DNA from: Lachnospiraceae bacterium AD3010
Lineage (GTDB): Bacteria > Bacillota > Clostridia > Lachnospirales > Lachnospiraceae
Direction: 5' to 3'
DNA length: 64,000 nt
Assembly (NCBI GenBank): GCA_000622025.1
Contig: KK211390.1
Location: 1-64,000, forward strand
Under the pieces are notes generated by a model. The model was not told where the DNA came from, ran no database searches, and saw only the letters and a program-made list of their open reading frames with translations. Numbering within the stretch: position 1 is the stretch's first letter; each line of letters begins with the position of its first letter. The position numbers were made by a program, and so were the translations under genes. Shown piece after piece: positions 34,653 through 42,180 of the stretch.

Positions 34653-35375
34653 TTATAATTTGATGTTCTTTAAGAGATCTCCGAGGGAAGTGGTCACGGG
34701 AGCCGATTCGGGGAGCTGATAGATCTCCTCTGCCTCCGCCTGTTCCTCGTCGGCCTTTAGAGCCCTGATGGAAAGAGATATCTTCTTATCCTCTGTCTTT
34801 ATTACCTTTACCTTTACGGTATCACCCACATGGAGCACCTCATCAGGGGTCTTGATCCTTTTTTCCGAGATCTGTGAAACATGGAGAAGTCCGCTTACTC
34901 CGTCACCGAGATCAATGAATGCACCGTAGGGCTGTATGGTCTCGACCTTTCCTTCAAGGACCATTCCCTTTTCAATAGAGGAACGCTTCTTTTCCTTTTC
35001 TTTTTCTTCCTTCTCTTTTAAGATGGTCTTCGCAGAAAGCACCAGCTTTTTTCTGGCGCTGTCACAGGTAATGATCCTGACCGTGAGATCCTTCCCGAGC
35101 CACTCCTCCAGATTTTCCACAAAGTCAAGGGAGATCTGCGAGGCCGGTATAAAGCCCCTGATGTTTTCAATATAGGCAATGAGGCCGCCGTTTACCATCC
35201 CTCCTACCTTGACCTTTATTTCTTCTCTGTTCTTGTAAAGCTCGTGTACATGAGCCCAGGCCAGGTTTTCTTCGGCACTTTCCTCATCCTCGACCTTTCC
35301 TTCCATGACATCCTCTCCGTCCAGTTTTTTCAGGGATTCGTCAAGCTCCTTTTTGTAATCGTCCATTGTCTCCAT
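34653..35375 (-). CDS. S1-domain RNA-binding protein (short S1-like)
   Basis: 240 aa with two S1 folds: a divergent one at about residues 48-118 (VGGMVNGGLIAYIENIRGFIPASQ) and a canonical one at about 133-205 (VLEGKVETIQPYGAFIDLGDG, GLLHVSQIS, VKVKVIKTEDKKISLSI). A Lys/Glu-rich helix joins them. The N-terminal 40 residues are acidic. It probably binds mRNA or ribosomes, like the short S1 homologues of Firmicutes. It begins 6 bp after the ATPase gene and ends 3 bp before the sensor kinase start. Confidence 0.88.
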   Translation of the reverse strand: METMDDYKKELDESLKKLDGEDVMEGKVEDEESAEENLAWAHVHELYKNREEIKVKVGGMVNGGLIAYIENIRGFIPASQISLDFVENLEEWLGKDLTVRIITCDSARKKLVLSAKTILKEKEEKEKEKKRSSIEKGMVLEGKVETIQPYGAFIDLGDGVSGLLHVSQISEKRIKTPDEVLHVGDTVKVKVIKTEDKKISLSIRALKADEEQAEAEEIYQLPESAPVTTSLGDLLKNIKL

Positions 35376-35381
35376 AACCGT

Positions 35382-36959
35382 TTACTCTCCTTTTTTTATT
35401 TGTTCCGGTGTTCTGCTGCTGTTGCAGGTAAGATAGATGACCTGACAGCTCTTTGCAAACTCCTCTGTCATCCGCATGGCGCTTTGGAAACGCTCTTCAT
35501 CCAGATTGTTCATCACGTCATCAAGTATAACACAGGGCTTGTCATTCTCAAACAGCGCATCGATCAGCGCAAAGCGGGCGCTCAGGTTTATTATATCCCT
35601 TATCCCGCTGCTTTCCGACATAACCGAATGCAGGGCTCCCGATCTTTCAATGCTGATATTAAAGTCCGTATCCAATGAAGCTCCTCTTTCGCCTATTCCT
35701 GCCTTTTCCAGATAGGAGGAGAACCTGCTCTTCAGCCTGTCCATATAGTGACCGGAAAGGCTCTTCCTGGCCTCTGAAAGAAGCTCTATCGTGCGCTCAA
35801 TATGATCAAGCTTCTCTCTGTCCTTATCTCCTGCTGTCTGCAGTCTGTCTATCTCCTGTCTGAGCTTCTCGGGATCCTCATACTCACGGTTAAGAGCGTC
35901 TATCTCCCGCTTCAGCTCCGCTTCCTGCTCGGATGCGGCTTCAAAACTCTTACGCTTATCTGTTACCCTGTCCTGCAGCACCGCAAATTCAAGTGTCTTC
36001 TTTTTTATCCCGTAATGCCTTACTATCAGAATAATAAGAGCTATAAGGAAAATGACCGCTCCGGCTACGGAAAGGATCTGACCGTAAAAGTAGAAAGCCG
36101 GGAGCCTGAAAACCGCATAACTTCCCACAGCCTCGACCGCGAGAGAAAGGATTATAAGGAGAACTCCGAAAACCAGCATTCCTGTTTTCCCTCCTCCGGA
36201 AACATTTCTTTCCGTAAATTCGGTAAGCTCCTTTTCAGCCTGCTCACGCTCGCTTCTGTACACTTCCTTTTCCTTTACCGCAGCGGCAAGCTCATTCTTT
36301 TTTTCCGTGGTCTTCTTTTCGCCATCCAGGGACTTGCGGAGCCGTACCTCCAGATCCGCCTTTTCCTCCGAATCACGGTCGATCTTTCCCCGTCCTCCGG
36401 TCTTTTTCAGCTCACGTCTGGCATCGGTCAGGATCTTCACCGCACTTTCATAAGCATTGTCCCCGCCTTCATTTTCCAGGAGACCGAGAAGCTTTGTATT
36501 AACGCTGTCATCTGTCCCAATGAAAAGATCGTTATGTGGGATATACACGCTTCTCTCGTATCCGTATGCATCGATACCGAAAAGCTCCTCCCCAAGAGAA
36601 GAGGTGAAATCCGTGGAGGGCTTCATAGTGGCAAGGTCCGTAAGTTCAAAGGAGTCGTCCTTCTTTCTTTCACCGAAAAATCTGGTTACCCTGTATGCCT
36701 TTCCCTCAGTTTCAAATTCTATGTAGCCTCCGAAATTCCCTCCCTGCCAGGGGGTCAGGTTCTTCCTGTGATCCTTCGGGTCATAGGTGGTGCCGTTCTT
36801 GGGATTATCAAGTCCGTAAAACATTGCACGTAAGAAAACCGCAAAGGTGCTTTTCCCCCAGCCATTCCTCTCATTAAGGGAATTCAGACCCTTATTCAGA
36901 CTGCACTTCACATGGTGAAGAGAGCCGAAATTTTCTATATAACAAGCAAGGATTCTCAT
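35382..36959 (-). CDS. SMC/Rad50-like ATPase with membrane hairpin (YhaN-like, short)
   Basis: 525 aa. The N-terminal head has ILACYIENFGSLHHVKCSL and Walker A NGWGKSTF (about 33-40). The C-terminal head has SGIRDIINLSARFALIDALF (signature region) and Walker B CVILDDVMNNLD. Between them is a coiled coil interrupted near 258-320 by two strongly hydrophobic segments (VFGVLLIILSLAVEAVG, VAGAVIFLIALIILIV). B. subtilis YhaN has a similar plan but is about 960 aa, so this is a short form. It overlaps the phosphoesterase gene as ATGA, the usual SbcCD-like pairing, and may tether a nuclease to the membrane. Confidence 0.85.
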   Translation of the reverse strand: MRILACYIENFGSLHHVKCSLNKGLNSLNERNGWGKSTFAVFLRAMFYGLDNPKNGTTYDPKDHRKNLTPWQGGNFGGYIEFETEGKAYRVTRFFGERKKDDSFELTDLATMKPSTDFTSSLGEELFGIDAYGYERSVYIPHNDLFIGTDDSVNTKLLGLLENEGGDNAYESAVKILTDARRELKKTGGRGKIDRDSEEKADLEVRLRKSLDGEKKTTEKKNELAAAVKEKEVYRSEREQAEKELTEFTERNVSGGGKTGMLVFGVLLIILSLAVEAVGSYAVFRLPAFYFYGQILSVAGAVIFLIALIILIVRHYGIKKKTLEFAVLQDRVTDKRKSFEAASEQEAELKREIDALNREYEDPEKLRQEIDRLQTAGDKDREKLDHIERTIELLSEARKSLSGHYMDRLKSRFSSYLEKAGIGERGASLDTDFNISIERSGALHSVMSESSGIRDIINLSARFALIDALFENDKPCVILDDVMNNLDEERFQSAMRMTEEFAKSCQVIYLTCNSSRTPEQIKKGE

Positions 36960-37978
36960 AAGATGCTCTTTCCTCCCAGGGCTGCCGTTCCCATTTCAAT
37001 AACAGCCTTCTTTTCATCCTCGGTCCAGTCCTTATCCATAACAAGTCTTATGAATTCTCCCTTCAGGGAAATATCAAACTCCGCATCACTGTCCGTCATA
37101 TCCGCTACAGAAGTATCGTCAACTATATGAACGGCATAGAAATCCTCTTCATACTTCTTTGAAAGAAAGCCCGTATTGATCTCATTCTTTGCCACTCCTG
37201 TAAGAACGATCTTTATAAGGTCATCGGAAGGTATCCCATTCGTCCGTATCTCTTCCGAAATAAGGAGATCTGCATCCCCTGTTCCCTCAGCCTCAGACAC
37301 GTCGATCCGTATCTCATGGATCGTGCGTTTCGATGCCTGCATAAACACTGGCTCCAATATCCCGTTTTCGATATTTAGTCTCACAAAGCCCTTTTCACCG
37401 CATTCGTCAAAGCCGCGTCCTTCGAGACAGCCGGAATAACAGAACCTTCCTCTGCTACCGAGAGAGCCCTCCCTTAATTCATGAAAGTGCCCCAGAGCCA
37501 GATAGTCTATATTCCTGTGGGCCCAGGCATTCGGACGTATGGTTCCGTGATAGAGAACTATATTGAAATCAGATGGCAGAAGATCAAGCTCCGACGGATC
37601 CGATACGGAAGATATGGTGATGCCTTCATCGTATCTGTAGGTTTTGGTATCCTCAAAGGTTTTCAGATTCCGCGGAAGATCCTCCATTGCCGCTAAAAAT
37701 GCCTCCTTTTCGTGATTGCCGGCAGTGTAGTAAAAGTCAATGGAGGGATTTCCGATAATACATTTTTCCACTATGTCCAGAGTGGTGGGATTTATCCTGA
37801 TACTGTCAAAAAGATCCCCCACTATGAGAATGGCCTTTACATTGTTTTTTGCCGCATATCTGACCATACGAACAAAGGTCAGGAGTATCTCATTTCGTCT
37901 TTCCTCCGCCTTATTACTGTCCTTTAACCCGGACATCACGGCATCAAGATGGATATCGGAGCAGTGTATGAGTTTCAT
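36956..37978 (-). CDS. SbcD/YhaO-like metallophosphoesterase
   Basis: 340 aa. It is a calcineurin-like phosphoesterase of the DNA exonuclease type. Metal-binding motifs appear in order: CSDIHLD (residue 6 on), GDLFDS, GNHEKE, YHGTI and GHFHE. The C-terminal 130 residues are a cap or ATPase-binding domain. It is the first gene of a unit with the YhaN-like ATPase (4-bp overlap) and the S1 protein. Known relatives cleave DNA ends or hairpins with an SMC-like partner. Confidence 0.88.
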   Translation of the reverse strand: MKLIHCSDIHLDAVMSGLKDSNKAEERRNEILLTFVRMVRYAAKNNVKAILIVGDLFDSIRINPTTLDIVEKCIIGNPSIDFYYTAGNHEKEAFLAAMEDLPRNLKTFEDTKTYRYDEGITISSVSDPSELDLLPSDFNIVLYHGTIRPNAWAHRNIDYLALGHFHELREGSLGSRGRFCYSGCLEGRGFDECGEKGFVRLNIENGILEPVFMQASKRTIHEIRIDVSEAEGTGDADLLISEEIRTNGIPSDDLIKIVLTGVAKNEINTGFLSKKYEEDFYAVHIVDDTSVADMTDSDAEFDISLKGEFIRLVMDKDWTEDEKKAVIEMGTAALGGKSIL

Positions 37979-38013
37979 TTACTTTTACCTTTCTGTTAAT
38001 CTGATCCTGCTTA

Positions 38014-38036
38014 AAATCCTTCGCTGCACTAAGCAG
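38014..38036. repeat. Degenerate dispersed-repeat copy before the phosphoesterase operon
   Basis: AATCCTTCGCTGCACTAAGC retains the left arm and inner loop of the dispersed repeat but has lost GGATGACA. It lies in the 81-bp gap between the glycosyltransferase and phosphoesterase genes. Confidence 0.45.
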
Positions 38037-38059
38037 TGTGCCCCGCCCGGAAATGTTCC

Positions 38060-39475
38060 TCACGGAAGTCCCAGCAGATAGTAAACCGCTGCTGAGGATA
38101 TGATAAATACCCCGCTTGCCGGATAGATGAATCCTGCAGCTAATTTTCTTCCGGACTGTATCTTTAATCCAATAAGAAGAGCGGCGGGCAGTATGATCCA
38201 GGCGATGTATCTTATATCTCCCGAACTGAAATTCGGAACCGCTATCATAAGCCTCAGCTGAAAGAATATCCCTGTAAGTATCAGTATACTCCAGAACCGG
38301 CGTATTGGCACTTCTTTTATGAGCTTTCCCCGTAAATGCAGAATGAATAATATTGAAACCGTGATAAAAAGAATAGATCCCGAAATAAAAAGAAGCCAGG
38401 CGAAGGGTGTGATATAAGGATTATAAACACTGTAATCGTATTCTCCCGTAAGTCCTGTTTTTATAAGCATAAGAAATATATTAAACTCGTCATAGGGGTT
38501 TCCGTTTTTTATCATACAGGCATACGGAGTCGCAGTCCTTATGTCTGCAAAACGCTGGAAGAGACTGTATCCGGACAGATCTTCCCCAACCTCCGGCATA
38601 AAGGTAAGGGGTACAGAAAAAAGGATCAGATTCCTTAATGGGAAGAACAGTCCGCAGGGAAAAACTATCAGGGCAAACAGCGTGTATTCTCCGATACGTT
38701 TTAGCAGTCTGTCTCTTTCCTTCCTGTCCGAAATAAGCCTGTTTATCATCAGAAATGCCACCGCAGGTGCGATCAGTACTCCGGACAGCTTTGACATCAT
38801 TGAAAGACCTGTGAAAAGCGCAGTAAGCAAAAGATCTGTGAGCCGGTCCTCCCTTTGCCATTTCAGTACATAATAAACAGCCATCACAAGAAACATATGA
38901 CTTAGCATGTCATTATTTATACTGCCGGAAAGAAGGATGAGCACCGGATGAAATGCCAGCAGCGCTTCCGAAAGATAAAGAGCCTTCCCCTTAAGCCCCA
39001 TAAGAGCAAGGATCCTGAAGCCGTAAAAAATAAACACCATGCTGTAGATCAGTGTAAGGATCTGAAGATTCTCACAGGCTCTGCCAAAGTTCATTCCTCT
39101 TAAGAGACTTATCTTCAGCGCGGCTGCTGCAATGATGTGATGAAGCAGGGGCTGGAAAAAACCCCACCTTGTAGTAGGGTCAAAATCAGGGAGCTTCCCC
39201 TCATTCAGAAGATACTCTATCAGAGCCGCCTGTCCTATGCCTTTCCTGTTTCCGAAGCCTATGACATCATGCTGCCTGACCCAGGTATCGGTGTAGGATA
39301 TGTAAAAAATGTGTAGAAAAAAAGAGTTTAAGAAGATCAGGAGCGGCAGGAACAGATCCTTTTTCTTAAATACCTTTCCCGCGGCGTAGGAAACAAGTAC
39401 GCTTCCTAAGCCAAGGAGAATGATAAAGACCAGATATTCCCTTCTGGATAGATCCATAATGCCGCTCTGCCCCAT
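38060..39475 (-). CDS. Membrane glycosyltransferase, GT-C (GT39/ArnT-like)
   Basis: 471 aa with roughly 10-12 hydrophobic helices starting YLVFIILLGLGSVLVSYA. The first outer loop carries an acidic/aromatic cluster (FYISYTDTWVRQHD), and GFFQPLLHHIIAAAAL plus SGSINNDMLSHM are typical of lipid-linked-sugar transferases of the PMT/ArnT kind. It would transfer a sugar from a polyprenyl phosphate outside the membrane; donor and acceptor are unknown. It starts within the stop of the DUF1980 GTPase gene (TGATG) and ends the tig-to-GTPase run. Confidence 0.75.
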   Translation of the reverse strand: MGQSGIMDLSRREYLVFIILLGLGSVLVSYAAGKVFKKKDLFLPLLIFLNSFFLHIFYISYTDTWVRQHDVIGFGNRKGIGQAALIEYLLNEGKLPDFDPTTRWGFFQPLLHHIIAAAALKISLLRGMNFGRACENLQILTLIYSMVFIFYGFRILALMGLKGKALYLSEALLAFHPVLILLSGSINNDMLSHMFLVMAVYYVLKWQREDRLTDLLLTALFTGLSMMSKLSGVLIAPAVAFLMINRLISDRKERDRLLKRIGEYTLFALIVFPCGLFFPLRNLILFSVPLTFMPEVGEDLSGYSLFQRFADIRTATPYACMIKNGNPYDEFNIFLMLIKTGLTGEYDYSVYNPYITPFAWLLFISGSILFITVSILFILHLRGKLIKEVPIRRFWSILILTGIFFQLRLMIAVPNFSSGDIRYIAWIILPAALLIGLKIQSGRKLAAGFIYPASGVFIISSAAVYYLLGLP

Positions 39476-40437
39476 CAGTTGAACATTACCACTTCTTCCT
39501 GCGGCGGTTGTGAAGCCTCCACCGAGTCAGCTATAAGAAAGGGAACCGGTCCCTCGACTCCCGGCATCTTTGCCGACCTGACAGTAGCGGTCACTGTAAC
39601 AAAATCCTTTTCCTTCAGTTCCTCCGCCTTCTCATATCTGCACTGGAAACCGACAAACTGTATGTCTGCAGCGCAGCAGGTCATGGCAAACCTGCCGGGG
39701 ACAAAGATGTCCCTGTCCCTTTTTTTCGGGAAATATACCTGTCCCTTAAAACGGACTCTTTTCCCTATGTAATTGTCCATGTGGTCAAAGGAATCTATAT
39801 ACCAGATACCGAAGTCATCATCCTCGATATCTATAAGGTCTCCATTCAGATCATACGGAAGTTCTTCCCTGATATTGTTGTTTATACTGCCGTCGGTCAT
39901 CTCGAAAATAACCTGGGCACGGCGGTTTTTTGCCCTCGCCGTTCTCTTGAAACCTGCAAGATCTCCGTTTTCCGCCATTTCCTCCGTACATCTGTTGAAC
40001 AATATGAGATCCGAATAGGTGAACTGGTTCAGCATAAGCATCTTCATATTATTCAGATGATCCGCATATGTGGAGGCATCAACGGCAGCTATACCCTCCG
40101 CCACAAGCCAGTTTTCCGGCAGAGCCTCCACCAGAACATCCTGGTCCCACATACCGTTATATTCTATGATGACCCTGTCCGGCTTCAGCTTCTTATCTAT
40201 TTCGAGAAAGCGTTCCTCGCTTATCTCAGACTGTTCCTCTATATTTACCGTCTTGAACTTATTGACCTGAAGCTGCTCCTCATCTATCTCCTCAATCCCT
40301 TCCTCACAAAGGATATATACGGTCTTTTTTCCGTCCCGGAACTGACCCTCCTTCATTGTCTCCATAATGAAGCTGGTCTTACCCCCCTCCAGAAAACCGA
40401 AAAACAGATATACAGGTACTTCTTTACTCTTAAACAT
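39475..40437 (-). CDS. Degenerate G3E (CobW-like) GTPase fused to DUF1980 OB-like domain
   Basis: 320 aa. Residues 1-210 are a G3E P-loop domain with FLEGGKTSF (15-23) but no CxCC metal-binding motif. Residues about 225-305 (IGKRVRFKGQVYF, FVPGRFAMTCCAAD, FVGFQCRYE) match DUF1980, normally the separate protein YcgQ (TIGR03943) found with a DUF318 permease. It overlaps the His-tract GTPase by 8 bp. The pair suggests metal allocation or an export complex, with no permease gene here. The function is inferred. Confidence 0.75.
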   Translation of the reverse strand: MFKSKEVPVYLFFGFLEGGKTSFIMETMKEGQFRDGKKTVYILCEEGIEEIDEEQLQVNKFKTVNIEEQSEISEERFLEIDKKLKPDRVIIEYNGMWDQDVLVEALPENWLVAEGIAAVDASTYADHLNNMKMLMLNQFTYSDLILFNRCTEEMAENGDLAGFKRTARAKNRRAQVIFEMTDGSINNNIREELPYDLNGDLIDIEDDDFGIWYIDSFDHMDNYIGKRVRFKGQVYFPKKRDRDIFVPGRFAMTCCAADIQFVGFQCRYEKAEELKEKDFVTVTATVRSAKMPGVEGPVPFLIADSVEASQPPQEEVVMFN

Positions 40438-41575
40438 TGAAAAGCTCCCTTAAAAGGTCTTCCTTTATTCCTGAACCGATAACACAGATACGTCCGGTAT
40501 AGTCTGCAGAACCCCTGCGGATCTCATACTCTCCCGGGGTAAGATCAAAGTGTATCCATTCTGCGGCGTTTTTATCCGGAACATAGCCCTTGGCTCTAAG
40601 CACCATTCCGTAGGCATCTCCTTCCTTAAGCTTCTCAAGGATAGCCCTGATCTCATCCTCGTCGTACTTTCGTGCGGTCTCCTCGCCCCAGCTCTGGAAT
40701 ACCTCGTCCGCATCATGATCGTGATGATGGTGATGATCGTGATCATGATGATGCTCGTGATCATGATCATGATGATGTTCGTGCTCATGGTCGTGCTCAT
40801 GATCGTGATCATGATCGTGGTCGTGGTCGTGCTCGTGCTCATGTTCGTGGTCGTGGTCATGATCGTGATGGTGATCGTGGTCGTGGTCGTGATCATGATG
40901 ATGATCGTGATCGTGATGATGGTGCTCATGCTCATCATGCGGCTTTGACATGATCTCCTCAATAAGAGAATCTACCAGAGTATGACCCTTTTCCATAGCG
41001 GAAAGTATCTGATCTCCCTTTAATTCATCCCAGGGGGTGGTAATTATGACTGCTTCCTTATTATGCTCACGAAGAAGCCTGTGAAGTTCATCAAGCTTTT
41101 CCTGCTTCACAGACTGACTGCGGCTTATTATGATCGTTCCGGCAGTCTCAACCTGATTATTAAAGAACTCTCCGAAGTTCTTCATATACATCTTTGCTTT
41201 ATTGCCATCCACAACGGTGACCATACTGTTTACCTTCAGTTCATCCCCGTCTGCTCTCTCAACTGCTCTTGCCACATCAGAAAGCTTGCCTACCCCGGAG
41301 GGCTCGATTATTATCCTTTCAGGATGATATTTTTCCACAACCTCCTTCAGGGCAGTACTGAAATCACCCACAAGAGAGCAGCAGATACAGCCGGAGTTCA
41401 TTTCGGTGATGTTTATCCCGGCGTCCTTTAAGAAACCTCCGTCTATGCCTATCTCACCGAATTCGTTCTCTATTAGCACCACCTGCTGTCCCTTAAAGGA
41501 CTCTGCGATAAGCTTCTTTATCAGTGTGGTCTTTCCTGCTCCCAAAAAGCCTGAAATTATGTCAACCTTTGTCAT
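40430..41575 (-). CDS. G3E-family zinc-type metallochaperone GTPase with His/Asp/Glu tract
   Basis: 381 aa. The P-loop GFLGAGKTT is at 9-17. The metal site GCICC (Cys 63, 65 and 66) is typical of the COG0523/ZNG1-YciC group, which passes zinc to client proteins. The CobW C-terminal domain is at about 300-381 (YGMVLRAKGYVP, GEYEIRRG). Between them, residues about 213-291 are almost only His, Asp and Glu, a strong metal buffer. The usual GTP-specificity NKxD is SRSQ here, as in YciC relatives. It is linked to engB upstream by ATGA overlap. A Zur-type site is not seen. Confidence 0.88.
   Translation of the reverse strand: MTKVDIISGFLGAGKTTLIKKLIAESFKGQQVVLIENEFGEIGIDGGFLKDAGINITEMNSGCICCSLVGDFSTALKEVVEKYHPERIIIEPSGVGKLSDVARAVERADGDELKVNSMVTVVDGNKAKMYMKNFGEFFNNQVETAGTIIISRSQSVKQEKLDELHRLLREHNKEAVIITTPWDELKGDQILSAMEKGHTLVDSLIEEIMSKPHDEHEHHHHDHDHHHDHDHDHDHHHDHDHDHEHEHEHDHDHDHDHDHEHDHEHEHHHDHDHEHHHDHDHHHHHDHDADEVFQSWGEETARKYDEDEIRAILEKLKEGDAYGMVLRAKGYVPDKNAAEWIHFDLTPGEYEIRRGSADYTGRICVIGSGIKEDLLRELFNV
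40702..40938. repeat. GAT/CAT codon microsatellite encoding the His/Asp tract
   Basis: About 240 bp is nearly all ATG/ATC/GTG/GTC-like trinucleotides on the plus strand (CAC, CAT, GAC, GAT and GAG codons on the coding strand). Such sequence is prone to slippage, so tract length probably differs among strains. It is coding and not a CRISPR array. Confidence 0.85.
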
Positions 41576-42180
41576 TCTTCAACACTCCTTTCCAGTATTT
41601 CATCTATCACCTCATATATCTCATCTCTTCCCGATTTATCCAGGGAAGAAAAGGGTATTATCCTTGCTTCGCTTTTAAGCTTTGCTTCCAGGGTGTTCTT
41701 CAGGCTGTTCAGCCTCTTTATCTTTTCCTGTCTTTTTACCTTGTCGGCTTTTGTGGCTATCACTATGGGTTCAAAGCCGGAGGTCTTCATCCAGTCAAGC
41801 ATCATAAGATCATCCTCATTAGGATCTCTTCTGATATCCATAAGGAGAAAAATAGCCCTCAGATCCCCTGAGGCCGAAAAGTAGCCCTCTATCATAGGAC
41901 CCCATTCTGCCTTGAAATCCGATTTTACCTTTGCGTAACCATAACCCGGCAGATCCACAAAGTAAAACTCATTATTGATATGGTAAAAATTCATGGTCCG
42001 GGTCTTTCCCGGTGTCTCCGAAACCCTGGCATAGTTCCTTCGGTTCATAAGGGCGTTAATCAGGGTTGATTTTCCCGCATTGCTGCGCCCGGCAAAAGCG
42101 ATCTCGGGCTGTCCTGTTACGGGAATCGTCTTCGTGGTGACACCAATGACCGTTTCCAGTTCAACATTTTTGATGATCAT
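41572..42180 (-). CDS. engB: Ribosome biogenesis GTP-binding protein EngB (YsxC/YihA)
   Basis: 202 aa, the usual length. It helps large-subunit assembly. The G motifs appear in order: GRSNAGKSTL (G1), PGKTRTMNFY (G2), VDLPGYGYAK (G3), ATKADK (G4) and SSLDKSG (G5). It overlaps lon by 4 bp upstream and the zinc GTPase by 4 bp downstream. The lon-engB order is common in Firmicutes. Confidence 0.97.
   Translation of the reverse strand: MIIKNVELETVIGVTTKTIPVTGQPEIAFAGRSNAGKSTLINALMNRRNYARVSETPGKTRTMNFYHINNEFYFVDLPGYGYAKVKSDFKAEWGPMIEGYFSASGDLRAIFLLMDIRRDPNEDDLMMLDWMKTSGFEPIVIATKADKVKRQEKIKRLNSLKNTLEAKLKSEARIIPFSSLDKSGRDEIYEVIDEILERSVEE

Noticed and set aside
35802-36833. 343-aa plus-strand frame antisense to the ATPase
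   Set aside because: It mirrors a well-supported ATPase with Walker motifs, and its own product has no domain or ribosome binding site.
40672-40953. Apparent repeat array and antisense coding frames over the His tract
   Set aside because: The pattern is explained by His/Asp/Glu codons of the GTPase. There are no constant repeats with unique spacers.
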